Under the pieces are notes generated by a model that saw nothing but the letters and a program-made list of their open reading frames with translations, made no database searches and was not told the origin of the DNA. The position numbers were made by a program, and so were the translations under genes. A stretch of DNA of 64,000 nucleotides from Paracoccus indicus. Its GTDB lineage: Bacteria > Pseudomonadota > Alphaproteobacteria > Rhodobacterales > Rhodobacteraceae. The stretch covers positions 1-64,000 of the forward strand of contig NZ_PYWA01000007.1 in assembly GCF_003056335.1 (NCBI RefSeq). Reading direction: 5' to 3'. Of the stretch, positions 18,093 through 27,454 are shown piece by piece; position 1 is the first letter of the stretch, and each line of letters begins with the position of its first letter.

Positions 18093-19070
18093 TCACTCGG
18101 CGGCGGGCAGCAGCATCGCGGCCTCGGCCTCACGCACGCTGCGGGCGCGTTCGGCGGTCCAGTCGCCACAGGCTTGCAGATGGTCGATGACCCGCCGCGT
18201 GTTGGCATAGGGCATATGCGACTGCTGCGCGCAAAGGTCGTAATCCGTCTGGTCGGGCTGGCGCAGGACCACCAACCCCTCGGGGTCGTTACGGATCAAC
18301 CCCATCAGCTGGAAGGCATAGAGCCAATGCTCCATCGTGCGATGCCCCCATTTCTGGGCAAACAGATCGGCGTTGCGCATCACCGATTCCATGTGGTGCA
18401 CCGGCGGCATGCAATGCGGGTGATACTGATGGAAGACGCGTCCACCCGCGATCCACCAGATCGGGGTTCCGGCCTCGGACAGGGCGCGGCCGAAATCCGT
18501 ATCCTCGCCGCCATAGCCGGTGAAACGTTCATCGAAGCGCGGGCTGTTCTGCCAGCAGTCACGGTGCATTGCGAAGTTCAGCGACCAGAAGCAGCGATAA
18601 TCGTTGCAGGGCGCGATTCCCTTGGCGGGCGGTCCCTGCCGGTCCGAATGCTTGACCGACACTTCGGCGAAATGGTCGAAATTCAGGCCGCCGTCGGTCG
18701 CACCCGCGGGCAGATACTGAACCTCGCCCATGAAAAGGCCGGTATTGCCCTGCATCCTATCGACGTAGGAGCTGACGAAATCCGGCGCGGGAATGCAGTC
18801 GACATCGACGAACAACAGCACCATGCCCTGCGCGGCGTCGGCCACCGCATTTCGGGCCGCCGCCATGCAGAGGTCGGGGCCCGACATCAGGATCTGGCGG
18901 ATCGGAAAGTCGGTCTGCGGCAGGTCGGTATATTCGTGGTCCTGCATCACCCCGATGATCAATTCGTCGATAGGGTGATCCTGCAGGGCAAAGCCGCGGA
19001 TGACGTTCTTCAGATGCTGGTCGCGGCCACCGGCGATGGTCAGTGCGGATACGGTCGTCATGGGGTTCAT
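18093..19070 (-). CDS. Glycosyltransferase family 2-like (GT-A fold)
   Basis: A 325-residue protein with an N-terminal GT-A domain. ALTIAGGRDQHLKNVIRG begins the fold and LLFVDVDCIPAPDF gives the metal-binding DxD (DVD). A galactosyltransferase-like C-terminal block is RFTGYGGEDTDFGRALSEAG. It probably transfers a hexose to an acceptor made or extended by its neighbours. The ATG at 19070 overlaps the upstream gene's stop (ATGA); an internal ATG at 19061 is possible. Confidence 0.82.
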   Translation of the reverse strand: MNPMTTVSALTIAGGRDQHLKNVIRGFALQDHPIDELIIGVMQDHEYTDLPQTDFPIRQILMSGPDLCMAAARNAVADAAQGMVLLFVDVDCIPAPDFVSSYVDRMQGNTGLFMGEVQYLPAGATDGGLNFDHFAEVSVKHSDRQGPPAKGIAPCNDYRCFWSLNFAMHRDCWQNSPRFDERFTGYGGEDTDFGRALSEAGTPIWWIAGGRVFHQYHPHCMPPVHHMESVMRNADLFAQKWGHRTMEHWLYAFQLMGLIRNDPEGLVVLRQPDQTDYDLCAQQSHMPYANTRRVIDHLQACGDWTAERARSVREAEAAMLLPAAE

Positions 19071-20206
19071 CCTGTCGTTTCAAGTGTCAGGGCCGTGCCC
19101 CACAGTTCTGTTGCCAGCCGTTCCAGCCAATCGACTGTTCCCTGCGCGGGGTCCGGTTCCAGCAGTGCCGCTTGGGCTGCGCGGTCATGCCCTTGAAGCG
19201 CGTCGGCGATGGCGGCCTTCCACGCATGCGCGCTAGAGGGCAGATGCGGCAGATGCAGCGCCGCCCCCGCCCTCGCCAAGGCCTGCGCCTTGCACAGCTG
19301 TTCATCGAAATACCGCCATTCCGGTACCACGATCCACGGCAGCCCCGCCCCAAGCACCTGCGCGCAGGTCGTGTTTCCGGTCGACGATACGACCAGATCA
19401 GCAGCTGCGACATGGGTGGCGACATCATCGACCCAGCCCTTGTGGCGTAGGTTGGCGCCTTGGGTGGCATGCCAGTCGCCCTGCAGCTTGCCGATGGTGA
19501 TCCACTGCCAATCGGGGAAGGCGCGGGCCGCCACGCCAAGCGGGGCCGCGCCGAAGCCGGTGCCTCCGCCGCCCGACAGGACCAGCGCCATCTTCTGATC
19601 GGGTCGCAATCCCAATGCCGCCCGTGCCGTCTGCCGATCCGGCAGGTCGCCCGAGACGCCCAATCCCGCAGCAAAATGCATCTTGTACCGGAAGGGCGCC
19701 CAATCATCCTGCGCCAGACCTTCCGAGAACGGCGCCAGGATCCCCGCAGCGCCGTCATAGGCCGCACGGTGACCCGGATCGCTGCGGTCGCCATGCTGAA
19801 GCACCGCCACATGCGGGACCGAGCAGATGCGCGACAGCTGCGCGATCTCGGCGCTGACATCGCAGATCATCAGGGCGGGGTCGTGGCTGGCGAACCAACC
19901 GGCGATCTGCCCCATCGCCTGACGGATGCCCGGCCAGCCGGTCGGCGCGCAATGCAACGTGTCCGGCGTCTGCAGATGATCCATGTCGGTTTCATCGCCG
20001 CACCGTTCGAACAGGGACGGGATCTGACGGATCGAGACGTTGGCGGGCATCGGCCCAAGAACCGAGGGCTTGGCGCAGAAGATCGTCACGGGCCTGCTGG
20101 CGGGCAGCGCGTTCACGATGGCCGCGCAGCGTTCGGCATGGCCGCGCCCCTGGTGGTGGACGAAATAGCCGAAGGGGCGGTCGGGGGCGGCGGCGATGTC
20201 ACGCAT
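19067..20206 (-). CDS. MurG-like (GT28-type) glycosyltransferase
   Basis: A 379-residue GT-B protein. The N-terminus FGYFVHHQGRGHAERCAAIVNAL has the glycine/histidine loop seen in MurG and monogalactosyldiacylglycerol synthase-like enzymes. The C-terminal donor site carries LVLSGGGGTGFG, VSSTGNTTCAQVLGAGLPWI and PEWRYFDEQLCKAQAL. It overlaps genes on both sides. The acceptor may be a lipid or a small glycoside; the sequence does not say. Confidence 0.78.
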   Translation of the reverse strand: MRDIAAAPDRPFGYFVHHQGRGHAERCAAIVNALPASRPVTIFCAKPSVLGPMPANVSIRQIPSLFERCGDETDMDHLQTPDTLHCAPTGWPGIRQAMGQIAGWFASHDPALMICDVSAEIAQLSRICSVPHVAVLQHGDRSDPGHRAAYDGAAGILAPFSEGLAQDDWAPFRYKMHFAAGLGVSGDLPDRQTARAALGLRPDQKMALVLSGGGGTGFGAAPLGVAARAFPDWQWITIGKLQGDWHATQGANLRHKGWVDDVATHVAAADLVVSSTGNTTCAQVLGAGLPWIVVPEWRYFDEQLCKAQALARAGAALHLPHLPSSAHAWKAAIADALQGHDRAAQAALLEPDPAQGTVDWLERLATELWGTALTLETTG

Positions 20207-22241
20207 GATGCACCCCCGGTTTCGGTGTCGCAGTCAGGCCCAGCCTTGTCAGCCCGTCCAGCACGCCTGCTGCATGTCGATCGCTGCTGCGGAAGATGTC
20301 CAACCCGGTGATGCCCGACAGCTCGGAATAGGCGTTCGCAGGCAGGATCGATGCGCCGCTGGCGATCAGCATGTCGCGGTCGTTGCCGCTGTCGCCCGCC
20401 GTCACGCAATCGGCCAGGGTCAGGCCAAAGCGTTCGGCCTCGAACCGCAGGGCCGCGGCCTTTCCCGCCCGCACCGGCAGTATGTCGATAAACCGCCCGT
20501 GCGAGGCGATGACATGAGCGGTCAATCCGGCATCGGACAAGGCGTCTTCGACCGATCTTGCGGCATCCGCGTTTCCGAACAGGCTCAGCTTCCAGCGGCG
20601 TTGTTCATAATGGGGCTGCAGGGGGATGCCCGTGGCGAGCAGGACGGACATCACGGCATCACGGTCCCAATCCTGCGACAGGTGATCGGCATAGGCCTGA
20701 CACAGCCTCATGCCGCCCTGTCCGTCGGGGCGCCAGATCTCGCTGCCGACCGAGGTGATGAACAGGTCGGGTTGCGGCAGATGCCATTCGCGCAGAACGC
20801 GACGCGCCTCGGGGGCGGATCGACCGGTGGCGACGGCGAACATCAAGCCCTCGGGGCGGGCGTCGTGCCACGTACCGAACTGGCGGGCCGCCGTCGCACA
20901 TCCGGTCAGCGTGCCGTCGATGTCGCTGGCCAAGATCCGTCGCACCGGTGCCGCCTTCTGCAAGGCGGCGGGACGCAGGCCGTCGTAGACCTGCACGGCG
21001 GCCGCCGCCCAACGGTCCCAGTTGAAGGCCGCACGGGCCTTGTGACGGGCTTTTTGCGCCAGCCAGTCGCGGCGCGGGTGGCGCAGCATCTGCAGACAGG
21101 CGTCGGCGATGTCGGCAGGGTCGGTGGGATCGACCAGCTTGCCGGCATCCAGTTGCTGCAGGATGTCCACCGGCCCACCGTCACGCGTGGCCACCACCGG
21201 AACGCCCGCCTGCGCGGCCTCGATCAGGGTCAGGCCGAAGGGCTCGTGCAGCGCCGGGTTCACGAAGACGCCACCGCGTTCGGCCAGCGCATAGAGCGAT
21301 CGGATCTGCGCCCCGTCATGGCGCGCGGGCAGGGCAACCTTGCCCCACAACCCGTGTCGGTCGACCCGGTCGAACAGATCGCGGATGACGCTCATCTGTT
21401 CTTCGGGTCCGGCGTTGATGCCGTTGCGCAGCCCCGCGACGATCACAAGATTGGCCCGTTCCTGCAGGGCGGGGCTGGCGGCATAGGCCTCGATCAGCGC
21501 GCCCAGGTTCTTCTTGCGGACAGGGCGCGCGATGGCCAACAGGATCGGCTTGTCGGCATCGCGCAGGAAGGGGGCGATCAGCGCCCGTGCCGCCGCCGTC
21601 CCAAGGTCACGGTCAAGGGACACGCCGGGGTTGATGCGATGGGTGCGCCCTTCGCTGTCGGCACCATAGGGCAGCAGCTGACGCTCTGCCTCGTCGCGCG
21701 ACGACACGATGATCGCCCCTGCCCCGGCCACCGCCGCGCGTTCCGCCACGATACGATCGCGCAGTTCGGGGCAATCGGCCGCACCGCTTTTCTGCAGCGC
21801 CAGCGAATGGGGGGTATAGGTCCAGGGAATGGCGAATTCATCATGCGCGGCACGGGCCAGGACGGCAGCATCGGCGAAATGGGCGTGGATGACATCCGGC
21901 TTCTCGGTCGTCTCGCGCAGCATGTCGCAGAAGGCGCGCGACAATTCAGGCAGATGCGCCTGCAGGGCCTCCTTGCTGAGGTATCGCATGTCACCCGTGA
22001 CCAGACGACGGATGGTGCATCGCGGGGCGACGTTCTGGACCGGTTCGGCATGGACCGGGTCCAGGCCCGGGTCAAGGAATGCGCGGGTGACGATCTGCAC
22101 GTCACGGACGGCAGGATTGCGCGCCTGCGCCATGGCGGCACCCAGGACATAGGCGATATGGCCTCCGGTATCCTCGGTGATGCCATATTTGACGGGCGGA
22201 GCCTTCAGGCATCCACCCAAGGCGACATGAAGAATCCGCAT
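20199..22241 (-). CDS. Sucrose-phosphate synthase-like glycosyltransferase fused to a sucrose-phosphatase-like HAD domain
   Basis: A 680-residue bifunctional protein. Residues about 1-430 form a GT4 domain with GITEDTGGHIAYVLGAA near the start, IARPVRKKNLGALIEAY and EPFGLTLIEAAQAGVPVVA. Residues about 435-680 form a HAD-IIB phosphatase: ILASDIDGTLTG near residue 438, then VATGRSAPEARRVL, and CVTAGDSGNDRDMLIAS with the metal-binding GDSxND. This is the layout of bacterial sucrose-phosphate synthases with an attached phosphatase. Mannosylfructose-phosphate synthase and phosphatase of Agrobacterium are close relatives. A disaccharide osmolyte or a head-group sugar are both possible products. It is the first gene of the operon, and its ATG at 22241 follows a G-rich ribosome site. 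Confidence 0.82.
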   Translation of the reverse strand: MRILHVALGGCLKAPPVKYGITEDTGGHIAYVLGAAMAQARNPAVRDVQIVTRAFLDPGLDPVHAEPVQNVAPRCTIRRLVTGDMRYLSKEALQAHLPELSRAFCDMLRETTEKPDVIHAHFADAAVLARAAHDEFAIPWTYTPHSLALQKSGAADCPELRDRIVAERAAVAGAGAIIVSSRDEAERQLLPYGADSEGRTHRINPGVSLDRDLGTAAARALIAPFLRDADKPILLAIARPVRKKNLGALIEAYAASPALQERANLVIVAGLRNGINAGPEEQMSVIRDLFDRVDRHGLWGKVALPARHDGAQIRSLYALAERGGVFVNPALHEPFGLTLIEAAQAGVPVVATRDGGPVDILQQLDAGKLVDPTDPADIADACLQMLRHPRRDWLAQKARHKARAAFNWDRWAAAAVQVYDGLRPAALQKAAPVRRILASDIDGTLTGCATAARQFGTWHDARPEGLMFAVATGRSAPEARRVLREWHLPQPDLFITSVGSEIWRPDGQGGMRLCQAYADHLSQDWDRDAVMSVLLATGIPLQPHYEQRRWKLSLFGNADAARSVEDALSDAGLTAHVIASHGRFIDILPVRAGKAAALRFEAERFGLTLADCVTAGDSGNDRDMLIASGASILPANAYSELSGITGLDIFRSSDRHAAGVLDGLTRLGLTATPKPGVHHA

Positions 22242-22311
22242 GCGAGCCCCCCCCTTTGGCAGAACAACTGATGATTGAAAACGGGTCGGTCTCGACCCTC
22301 TGCACCCTGAA

Positions 22312-22325
22312 CCCCCCCGGGGGGG
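22312..22325. repeat. Perfect C7G7 palindrome between divergent genes
   Basis: Seven C at 22312-22318 run directly into seven G at 22319-22325. TGAACC on the left is echoed by GGTTCA at 22330-22335, so the whole can fold as a longer hairpin with a small bulge. It lies between the glycosyltransferase operon (minus) and the sulfotransferase gene (plus). It may be an operator or hairpin, or just a hotspot for slippage. Confidence 0.4.
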
Positions 22326-22437
22326 ACATGGTTCACCGCGATCTCGATGATAAAAGTTAATTGCTGTCCGAAGGCTTCGGTCTTGCACGTTTCAAGGGCA
22401 TGGCTATCCATGAGGCACGGATCGCACAGGAGCGGCA

Positions 22438-23229
22438 GTGGCGCTGGATCATCGATATGTCTTCGTGGGCGGTTTGCATCGTTCCGGCACCTCGCTGGTG
22501 GCGCGGATGATCGCGGCGCATCCGCAGGTCGCCGCCATCCGCAATGCGCCCGTTCCCGAAAACGAGGGCTGCTATCTGCAGGGCGCCATCCCCCATACCG
22601 CCCGCCACGGCGCACCGATGCATTTCGCAACCGACCCCGCCCAGCACCTGATCGAAGGCGACCCGCTGGACCGGCTGGAGACCCGCGTCAGGCTGCAGGC
22701 CGATTGGGACCCCTGGTTCGACAACGGACGGCCATGGCGGGTCGAGAAATCGCCCGTTAACCTGACGCGGATGCGGCTTTACCAGCAGCTGTTCCCGCTG
22801 TCGCAATTCGTGGTCGTCATCCGACACCCGCAGGCCGTCGCGGCCGCGGTCGCCAAATGGCTGCCCGATCCGCCTTCCAGCCTGATCGATCACTGGCTGG
22901 CCGCACATGACCAGCTGCGCCGGGATCTGGCCTACCTCCATGCCGCGACTGTCATCCGCTACGAGGATCTGGTCGCCCGCCCCGCGCAGATGACAGAAGG
23001 CGTCTTCCGCTTTCTGGACCTGCCGCCCGTAAAACCCGATGGCATGCTGCGCAATGGCAACGACGACTATCCCGATGCCCCACCCATGAGCGGTGATCAG
23101 GCCTCCCGGGCGGCGGAATGGGGCTATGGCCCGAACCTTCAGGTGATGGCCGCAACGCCCCATCTGACCCACCCCCTGCGCGCCGTGGCCGAGGCCGCCC
23201 GTCAGGCCTTCGACGGGCCGCGCTGCTGA
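22438..23229 (+). CDS. Sulfotransferase family protein
   Basis: A 263-residue protein with both PAPS-binding elements. The 5'-phosphosulfate loop is VFVGGLHRSGTSLVARM (residues 8-24), and the 3'-phosphate motif is FVVVIRHPQAVAAAVAKW. Such enzymes move sulfate from PAPS to a hydroxyl or amine on a glycan, lipid or small molecule. The start is GTG 22438, eight bases after GGAG in ACAGGAGCGGCA; no ATG fits. It is divergent from the glycosyltransferase operon across a 196-bp gap, which makes a sulfated glycoside product conceivable, but that is inference. Confidence 0.82.
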   Translation: MALDHRYVFVGGLHRSGTSLVARMIAAHPQVAAIRNAPVPENEGCYLQGAIPHTARHGAPMHFATDPAQHLIEGDPLDRLETRVRLQADWDPWFDNGRPWRVEKSPVNLTRMRLYQQLFPLSQFVVVIRHPQAVAAAVAKWLPDPPSSLIDHWLAAHDQLRRDLAYLHAATVIRYEDLVARPAQMTEGVFRFLDLPPVKPDGMLRNGNDDYPDAPPMSGDQASRAAEWGYGPNLQVMAATPHLTHPLRAVAEAARQAFDGPRC

Positions 23230-23425
23230 ACCGGGATGGTCCGCCAGGTTCAAGGTGAACGGATCGGCAATCCCGCGATGATCTCGGCGTTTTTCGCGCC
23301 GCACAGTCTTCGGTCGGGAAACTGATCAGCCCGGATGAAGCGCATGGTTTGCCGATCGCCTACGGGCGCATTAGACCATCCCGATGCACCGACACCCGCG
23401 TGACCTTGAACGACAGGACCCCGAC

Positions 23426-24817
23426 ATGACCCGTGATGCCGCCATCGCCCAGGCCACCGACTATTTCCAGACTGGACGGCTGCAATCCGATCTGGCCGAT
23501 CTGGTCGGCTATCGCAGCGAAAGCCAGAACCCCGGCGCGCAGGCGGTCCTGCATGATTATCTGACGCGGGCGATCCTGCCGCGCATGACCGCCCTCGGCT
23601 TCGATTGCGCCATTCACGACAATCCCGACACCACGGTCCAGGGTGGCCCCATCCTGCTGGGCACCCGGATCGAGGATCCCGCCCTGCCGACCGTCCTGAC
23701 CTATGGCCATGGCGACGTGATCTGGGGCCAAGAGGGACAGTGGCACGAAGGGCTGGACCCCTTCCGCCTGACCGAACGGGGCGACAGGCTCTATGGTCGC
23801 GGGGCCGCCGACAACAAGGTGCAGCATCTGGTCAATATCGCCGCGCTGGAAGCCGTGCTGGCCGTGCGCGGCAAGCTGGGCTTCAACATCAAGATCGTCA
23901 TGGAGATGAGCGAGGAGATCGGCTCGCCCGGCTTGGCGCGGATGATGCAGTTGCACCGCGATGCGCTGCAGGCGGACGTCTTGATCGCCTCGGACGGGCC
24001 GCGGCTGAGTGCGCAACGCCCGACGATGTTCATGGGGTCGCGGGGCGGCTTGTCCTTCGATCTGATCGTCGATCTGCGCAAGGGGGCGCAGCATTCGGGC
24101 AATTGGGGCGGTCTGCTGGCCGATCCCGCGATCATCCTGGCGCATGCGCTGGCCACGATCACCGATGCGCGCGGGCAGCTGCAGATCCCCGAATGGCGGC
24201 CCGACAGCCTGACGCCCGACATCCGCGAGGCCCTGCGCGATCTGCCCATCGGCAGCGACGAGGAAACCCCCATCGACCTCGATTGGGGTGAGGAAGGCCT
24301 GACCCCCGCCGAACGGGCCTATGGCTGGAACAGCTTTGCGGTTCTTGCCATGAAGGCGGGCATCCCCGAGGCACCGGTCAACGCCATCTCGCCCTCGGCG
24401 AGCGCGCGCTGCCAATTGCGCTATGTCGTGGGCACCGACCCCGAGCGTATCCTGCCCGCGCTGCGTCGGCACTTGGATGACCGCGGGTTCGGCGTTGTCC
24501 AGATCCGGCCTACCGACAAAGTCGCCTTCGGCGCCACCCGGCTGAACCCGGACCACCCTTGGGTCGCCTATGTCCGCGCCTCGTTGAAGCAGACGACCGG
24601 CAAGGATCCGCACGTGCTGCCCAACCTTGCGGGATCGCTGCCGAACGACTGCTTTGCCGACATCCTGGGCCTGCCGACGATCTGGATTCCCCACAGCTAT
24701 CTTGGCTGCAACCAGCATGCGCCGGATGAACACGTGCTGAAGCCCGTCTGCCGCGAGGCGATGCAGGTCATGGCGGGGCTGTTCTGGGACATCGGCACCG
24801 CCACCCCGCCGTCCTGA
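23426..24817 (+). CDS. M20 family metallopeptidase
   Basis: A 463-residue member of the M20/M28 zinc hydrolases. [10 protein letters not shown] gives the first metal histidine and its partner Asp, [13 protein letters not shown] the bridging Asp, and [15 protein letters not shown] the catalytic Glu-Glu. [10 protein letters not shown] and the late [14 protein letters not shown] supply further ligands. A dimerisation domain sits between. Family members cleave dipeptides, N-acyl or N-carbamoyl amino acids; the substrate here is unknown. The frame is open to 23384, but ATG 23426 after GACAGGA is the natural start. The gene ends nine bases from the convergent yhaN-like gene. Confidence 0.85.
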   Translation: MTRDAAIAQATDYFQTGRLQSDLADLVGYRSESQNPGAQAVLHDYLTRAILPRMTALGFDCAIHDNPDTTVQGGPILLGTRIEDPALPTVLTYGHGDVIWGQEGQWHEGLDPFRLTERGDRLYGRGAADNKVQHLVNIAALEAVLAVRGKLGFNIKIVMEMSEEIGSPGLARMMQLHRDALQADVLIASDGPRLSAQRPTMFMGSRGGLSFDLIVDLRKGAQHSGNWGGLLADPAIILAHALATITDARGQLQIPEWRPDSLTPDIREALRDLPIGSDEETPIDLDWGEEGLTPAERAYGWNSFAVLAMKAGIPEAPVNAISPSASARCQLRYVVGTDPERILPALRRHLDDRGFGVVQIRPTDKVAFGATRLNPDHPWVAYVRASLKQTTGKDPHVLPNLAGSLPNDCFADILGLPTIWIPHSYLGCNQHAPDEHVLKPVCREAMQVMAGLFWDIGTATPPS

Positions 24818-24826
24818 CGCAGGCAA

Positions 24827-27454
24827 TCAGGTCGCGGTGATCACCGCCCTTGCCCTGTCGCCCCCCAAGGCCGCGAAGGCCCGCTGTCGGCAGGTCAGCA
24901 CGATGATCTGCTGATCGCGGGCGACGTGATGCAGGGCGTTGAACATCGCCTCGATCCGGTCGTCGTCGCTGTGGACCAGCGCGTCGTCCAGGATGACCGG
25001 CACCGCCGTGCCTGCCCGGGCGAACAGTCGCGCGAAGGCCAACCGCGTCAGGATGGCGATCTGTTCGCGGGTGCCGCCCGACAGGATGTCCAAGGGCTCG
25101 GCCTGGCCGTCGCGCGTCAGGGCCACGGGCAGCAGCGTCTGGTCGTCGATCTGGACCGAGGCCCCCGCATGCAGCACCGCCAGCAGCGGCTCCAGTTCCT
25201 TCATCACGGGGCCGAAATAGGTTTCGCGGGCGCTGCGACGCGCGTCCTCGAGGGCGCTGCGCAGGCGGAACAGGGCCTTGACCTCGGTGTCATAGCGGGC
25301 GGCGCGGGACTGGGCGGCGGTCAGCCTGCCGCGCACCTCGTCCAGCTGTTCCTCGATGCCCTGTTCGGCCATCGTCCCGATCGAGCCGTTCAACGTGGCC
25401 AGTTCCTCGCGAAGGGCGGCGCGGCGGTCCTGCGCCTGCGTGACGACGGATTGCATGCGCTTGAATTGCGCATCCGCCATCCCCTGATCGGGTGCGGCTT
25501 CCGCCAGCGTTCGGCAATGCGCCTGCGCTTCAGCCTGACGCGCCTGATGGGTTGCCAGATCGTCGCGCAACCGCTGTAGGCTGGCAGCAAGCGTGGCCAG
25601 ATCGCCGGCCTCGGCCAAGGCGGCCTCGGCTGTTCGATTGGCCGAGCGCAGGGTCGAACGAGCCGCGGCCCGCGCCTCGGATGCGGCAAGAAAGGCGGCA
25701 TGAGCCTGGGTCGCGGCATCGCAGGCGGCGGTTTCAGCCCGGGTCGCGGCGGCCATCTCGGCCTCCAGCGTGGCGTGATCTTCCGGGGGCGCGGCATCCG
25801 CGCCCGCATCGGCCTGCGCCTTGGCATGCGCCTGTCGCAGCGCATCCAGCCCGTCCGGCGCCAGTTCCGCCAGCATCCGTTCGGCACCTTGGACGGCTTG
25901 GTCCAACCGCTGCGCCTCGGTCAGCTTGCGTCGTGCCTCGGACAGGGTCTCGGCACCGCAGGCAGCCAGGCGATCGGCCAGATCACGGGCCGCGGCATCG
26001 ACGGCCTGCAGATCGCCCCCGGCACCGGTGCCCGGCTGGATGCGCATCCGACCAATGCCGGGCAGGTCGAAATCCCGCGCCTCGGTCACGACATGCGCGC
26101 CTTCGGGCAGATCCGTCGCACCGTCGCGCACCCGCAGCGTCCCGTCATAGCGCAGGGACAGGGTGACATTCGCCGCGGCCATCTGCGCGGTCAGCTGTTC
26201 ATGCCGGTCCCGCGCCTGTTCGGCGCCCGCCAGCAGCCTGGGCGTCACCACCAGCAGCCCCCGCGCGGCACGATCGGCTTCCAGCGTCCGGCGCAGTTCC
26301 TCGGCCCGATCAAGGCTGCGCCCCAGGTGTTCGGCCTGCCTGCGGGCGGCCTGCGCCAGTTGCGCGCGCTGCGACCGTGCCATGCGTTCCGCCACCGCGC
26401 GGCTTTCGGCCTGCGCCCCCGCCAGGATCGCCGCGGCGGCGGTATCGGCCTGCGACAACTCCTCGGCCCGTGTTTCATGGCGGGCGGCGTCATCGCCGGC
26501 CCGTGCCAGGTCGGCCTGTGCACGCGCGACCCGTTCCGACAGGTCCTGCAGGCGCAGGATCTGGGCGGCGGTGTTGTCGGTCGTCATAGCGGCCAACTTC
26601 AGCGCGCGCTGCGCCTCGGCCAGTTTTTCGGCATGGGCGGCAGCCTGCGCCTGTGCCTGCCGCGCCTGTTCCAAGGCCTGCCTGCGCTGATCCTCGGCCT
26701 GCGGGTCATCCAGTTCGCGCAGGTCGCGCTGAACCTCGGCGCGGCGGGCCAGATCGGCCGACAGGCGGGCGGCCTTGGTGGCCAGATCGCCCTCCTGCTG
26801 GCGCAGGGCCTCGGCATCGGCCTCGGCGCGGTGCCATTCGCCGCCCGTGCGCGGCTTGCCCGTGGTGGTGGCCAGCCGTGACAGCGCATCGTTTACCCGG
26901 GCCACGACCGCATCCAGCCGTCGCCCGCCCGTCATCATGTCGATCTCGCCCGCGACCGAGGACAGCAGATCGCGCCGCGCCCCCAGGCCGCGTTCACGTT
27001 CGTTCTTGTCGCTGGCCGAGTTCCCCTCGGGCTCCAGCCCCAAGAGCCCCTGCCGCACCCACAAAAGCCCCGAGGGACCGGCAAGCCCGCCCCCCAGCAT
27101 CGCCCCGATCCAGGCCTCGGCCTCATCGTCCTGCGCGATCAGGCGCCCGTCGCGCAGGACGCGGGCGGTGGCGCGGGAAAGCCAGCGTTTCTCGATGCGG
27201 AAGCGGCCATCGGGCAGGTCGATCTCGACCGCGACCTCGGGGGCGCCGCCCGAATGCGGCTGCAGCGCCTTGACCGCGGCCTTGGCCCCGCGATGGCGTT
27301 CGAAGAACAGCGCGTGCATGGCGTCGAAGAAGGTCGATTTGCCGAATTCATTGGGCTCGGACAGGACGGTGACACCATCGCCGATGTCGTCGATCCGGGC
27401 GGTCTGTCCGGCAAAACGGCGGACGTTGGTCAGTTCGATTGCGCGGATCTTCAT
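24827..27454 (-). CDS. AAA ATPase of the SbcC/YhaN type
   Basis: An 875-residue SMC-like ATPase. Residues 1-40 open with MKIRAIELTNVRRFAG, and the Walker A loop is SEPNEFGKSTFFDAMHALFF. The middle 500 residues are alanine-, glutamate- and arginine-rich coiled coil. Near the C-terminus are LSGGTREQIAILTRLAFARLF (signature) and PVILDDALVHSDDDRIEAMF (Walker B and D-loop). It should partner the SbcD/YhaO-like nuclease encoded immediately upstream, in DNA-end processing or repair. The start overlaps that gene's stop. The frame runs much further upstream, but only because of high GC inside the nuclease gene. Confidence 0.88.
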   Translation of the reverse strand: MKIRAIELTNVRRFAGQTARIDDIGDGVTVLSEPNEFGKSTFFDAMHALFFERHRGAKAAVKALQPHSGGAPEVAVEIDLPDGRFRIEKRWLSRATARVLRDGRLIAQDDEAEAWIGAMLGGGLAGPSGLLWVRQGLLGLEPEGNSASDKNERERGLGARRDLLSSVAGEIDMMTGGRRLDAVVARVNDALSRLATTTGKPRTGGEWHRAEADAEALRQQEGDLATKAARLSADLARRAEVQRDLRELDDPQAEDQRRQALEQARQAQAQAAAHAEKLAEAQRALKLAAMTTDNTAAQILRLQDLSERVARAQADLARAGDDAARHETRAEELSQADTAAAAILAGAQAESRAVAERMARSQRAQLAQAARRQAEHLGRSLDRAEELRRTLEADRAARGLLVVTPRLLAGAEQARDRHEQLTAQMAAANVTLSLRYDGTLRVRDGATDLPEGAHVVTEARDFDLPGIGRMRIQPGTGAGGDLQAVDAAARDLADRLAACGAETLSEARRKLTEAQRLDQAVQGAERMLAELAPDGLDALRQAHAKAQADAGADAAPPEDHATLEAEMAAATRAETAACDAATQAHAAFLAASEARAAARSTLRSANRTAEAALAEAGDLATLAASLQRLRDDLATHQARQAEAQAHCRTLAEAAPDQGMADAQFKRMQSVVTQAQDRRAALREELATLNGSIGTMAEQGIEEQLDEVRGRLTAAQSRAARYDTEVKALFRLRSALEDARRSARETYFGPVMKELEPLLAVLHAGASVQIDDQTLLPVALTRDGQAEPLDILSGGTREQIAILTRLAFARLFARAGTAVPVILDDALVHSDDDRIEAMFNALHHVARDQQIIVLTCRQRAFAALGGDRARAVITAT

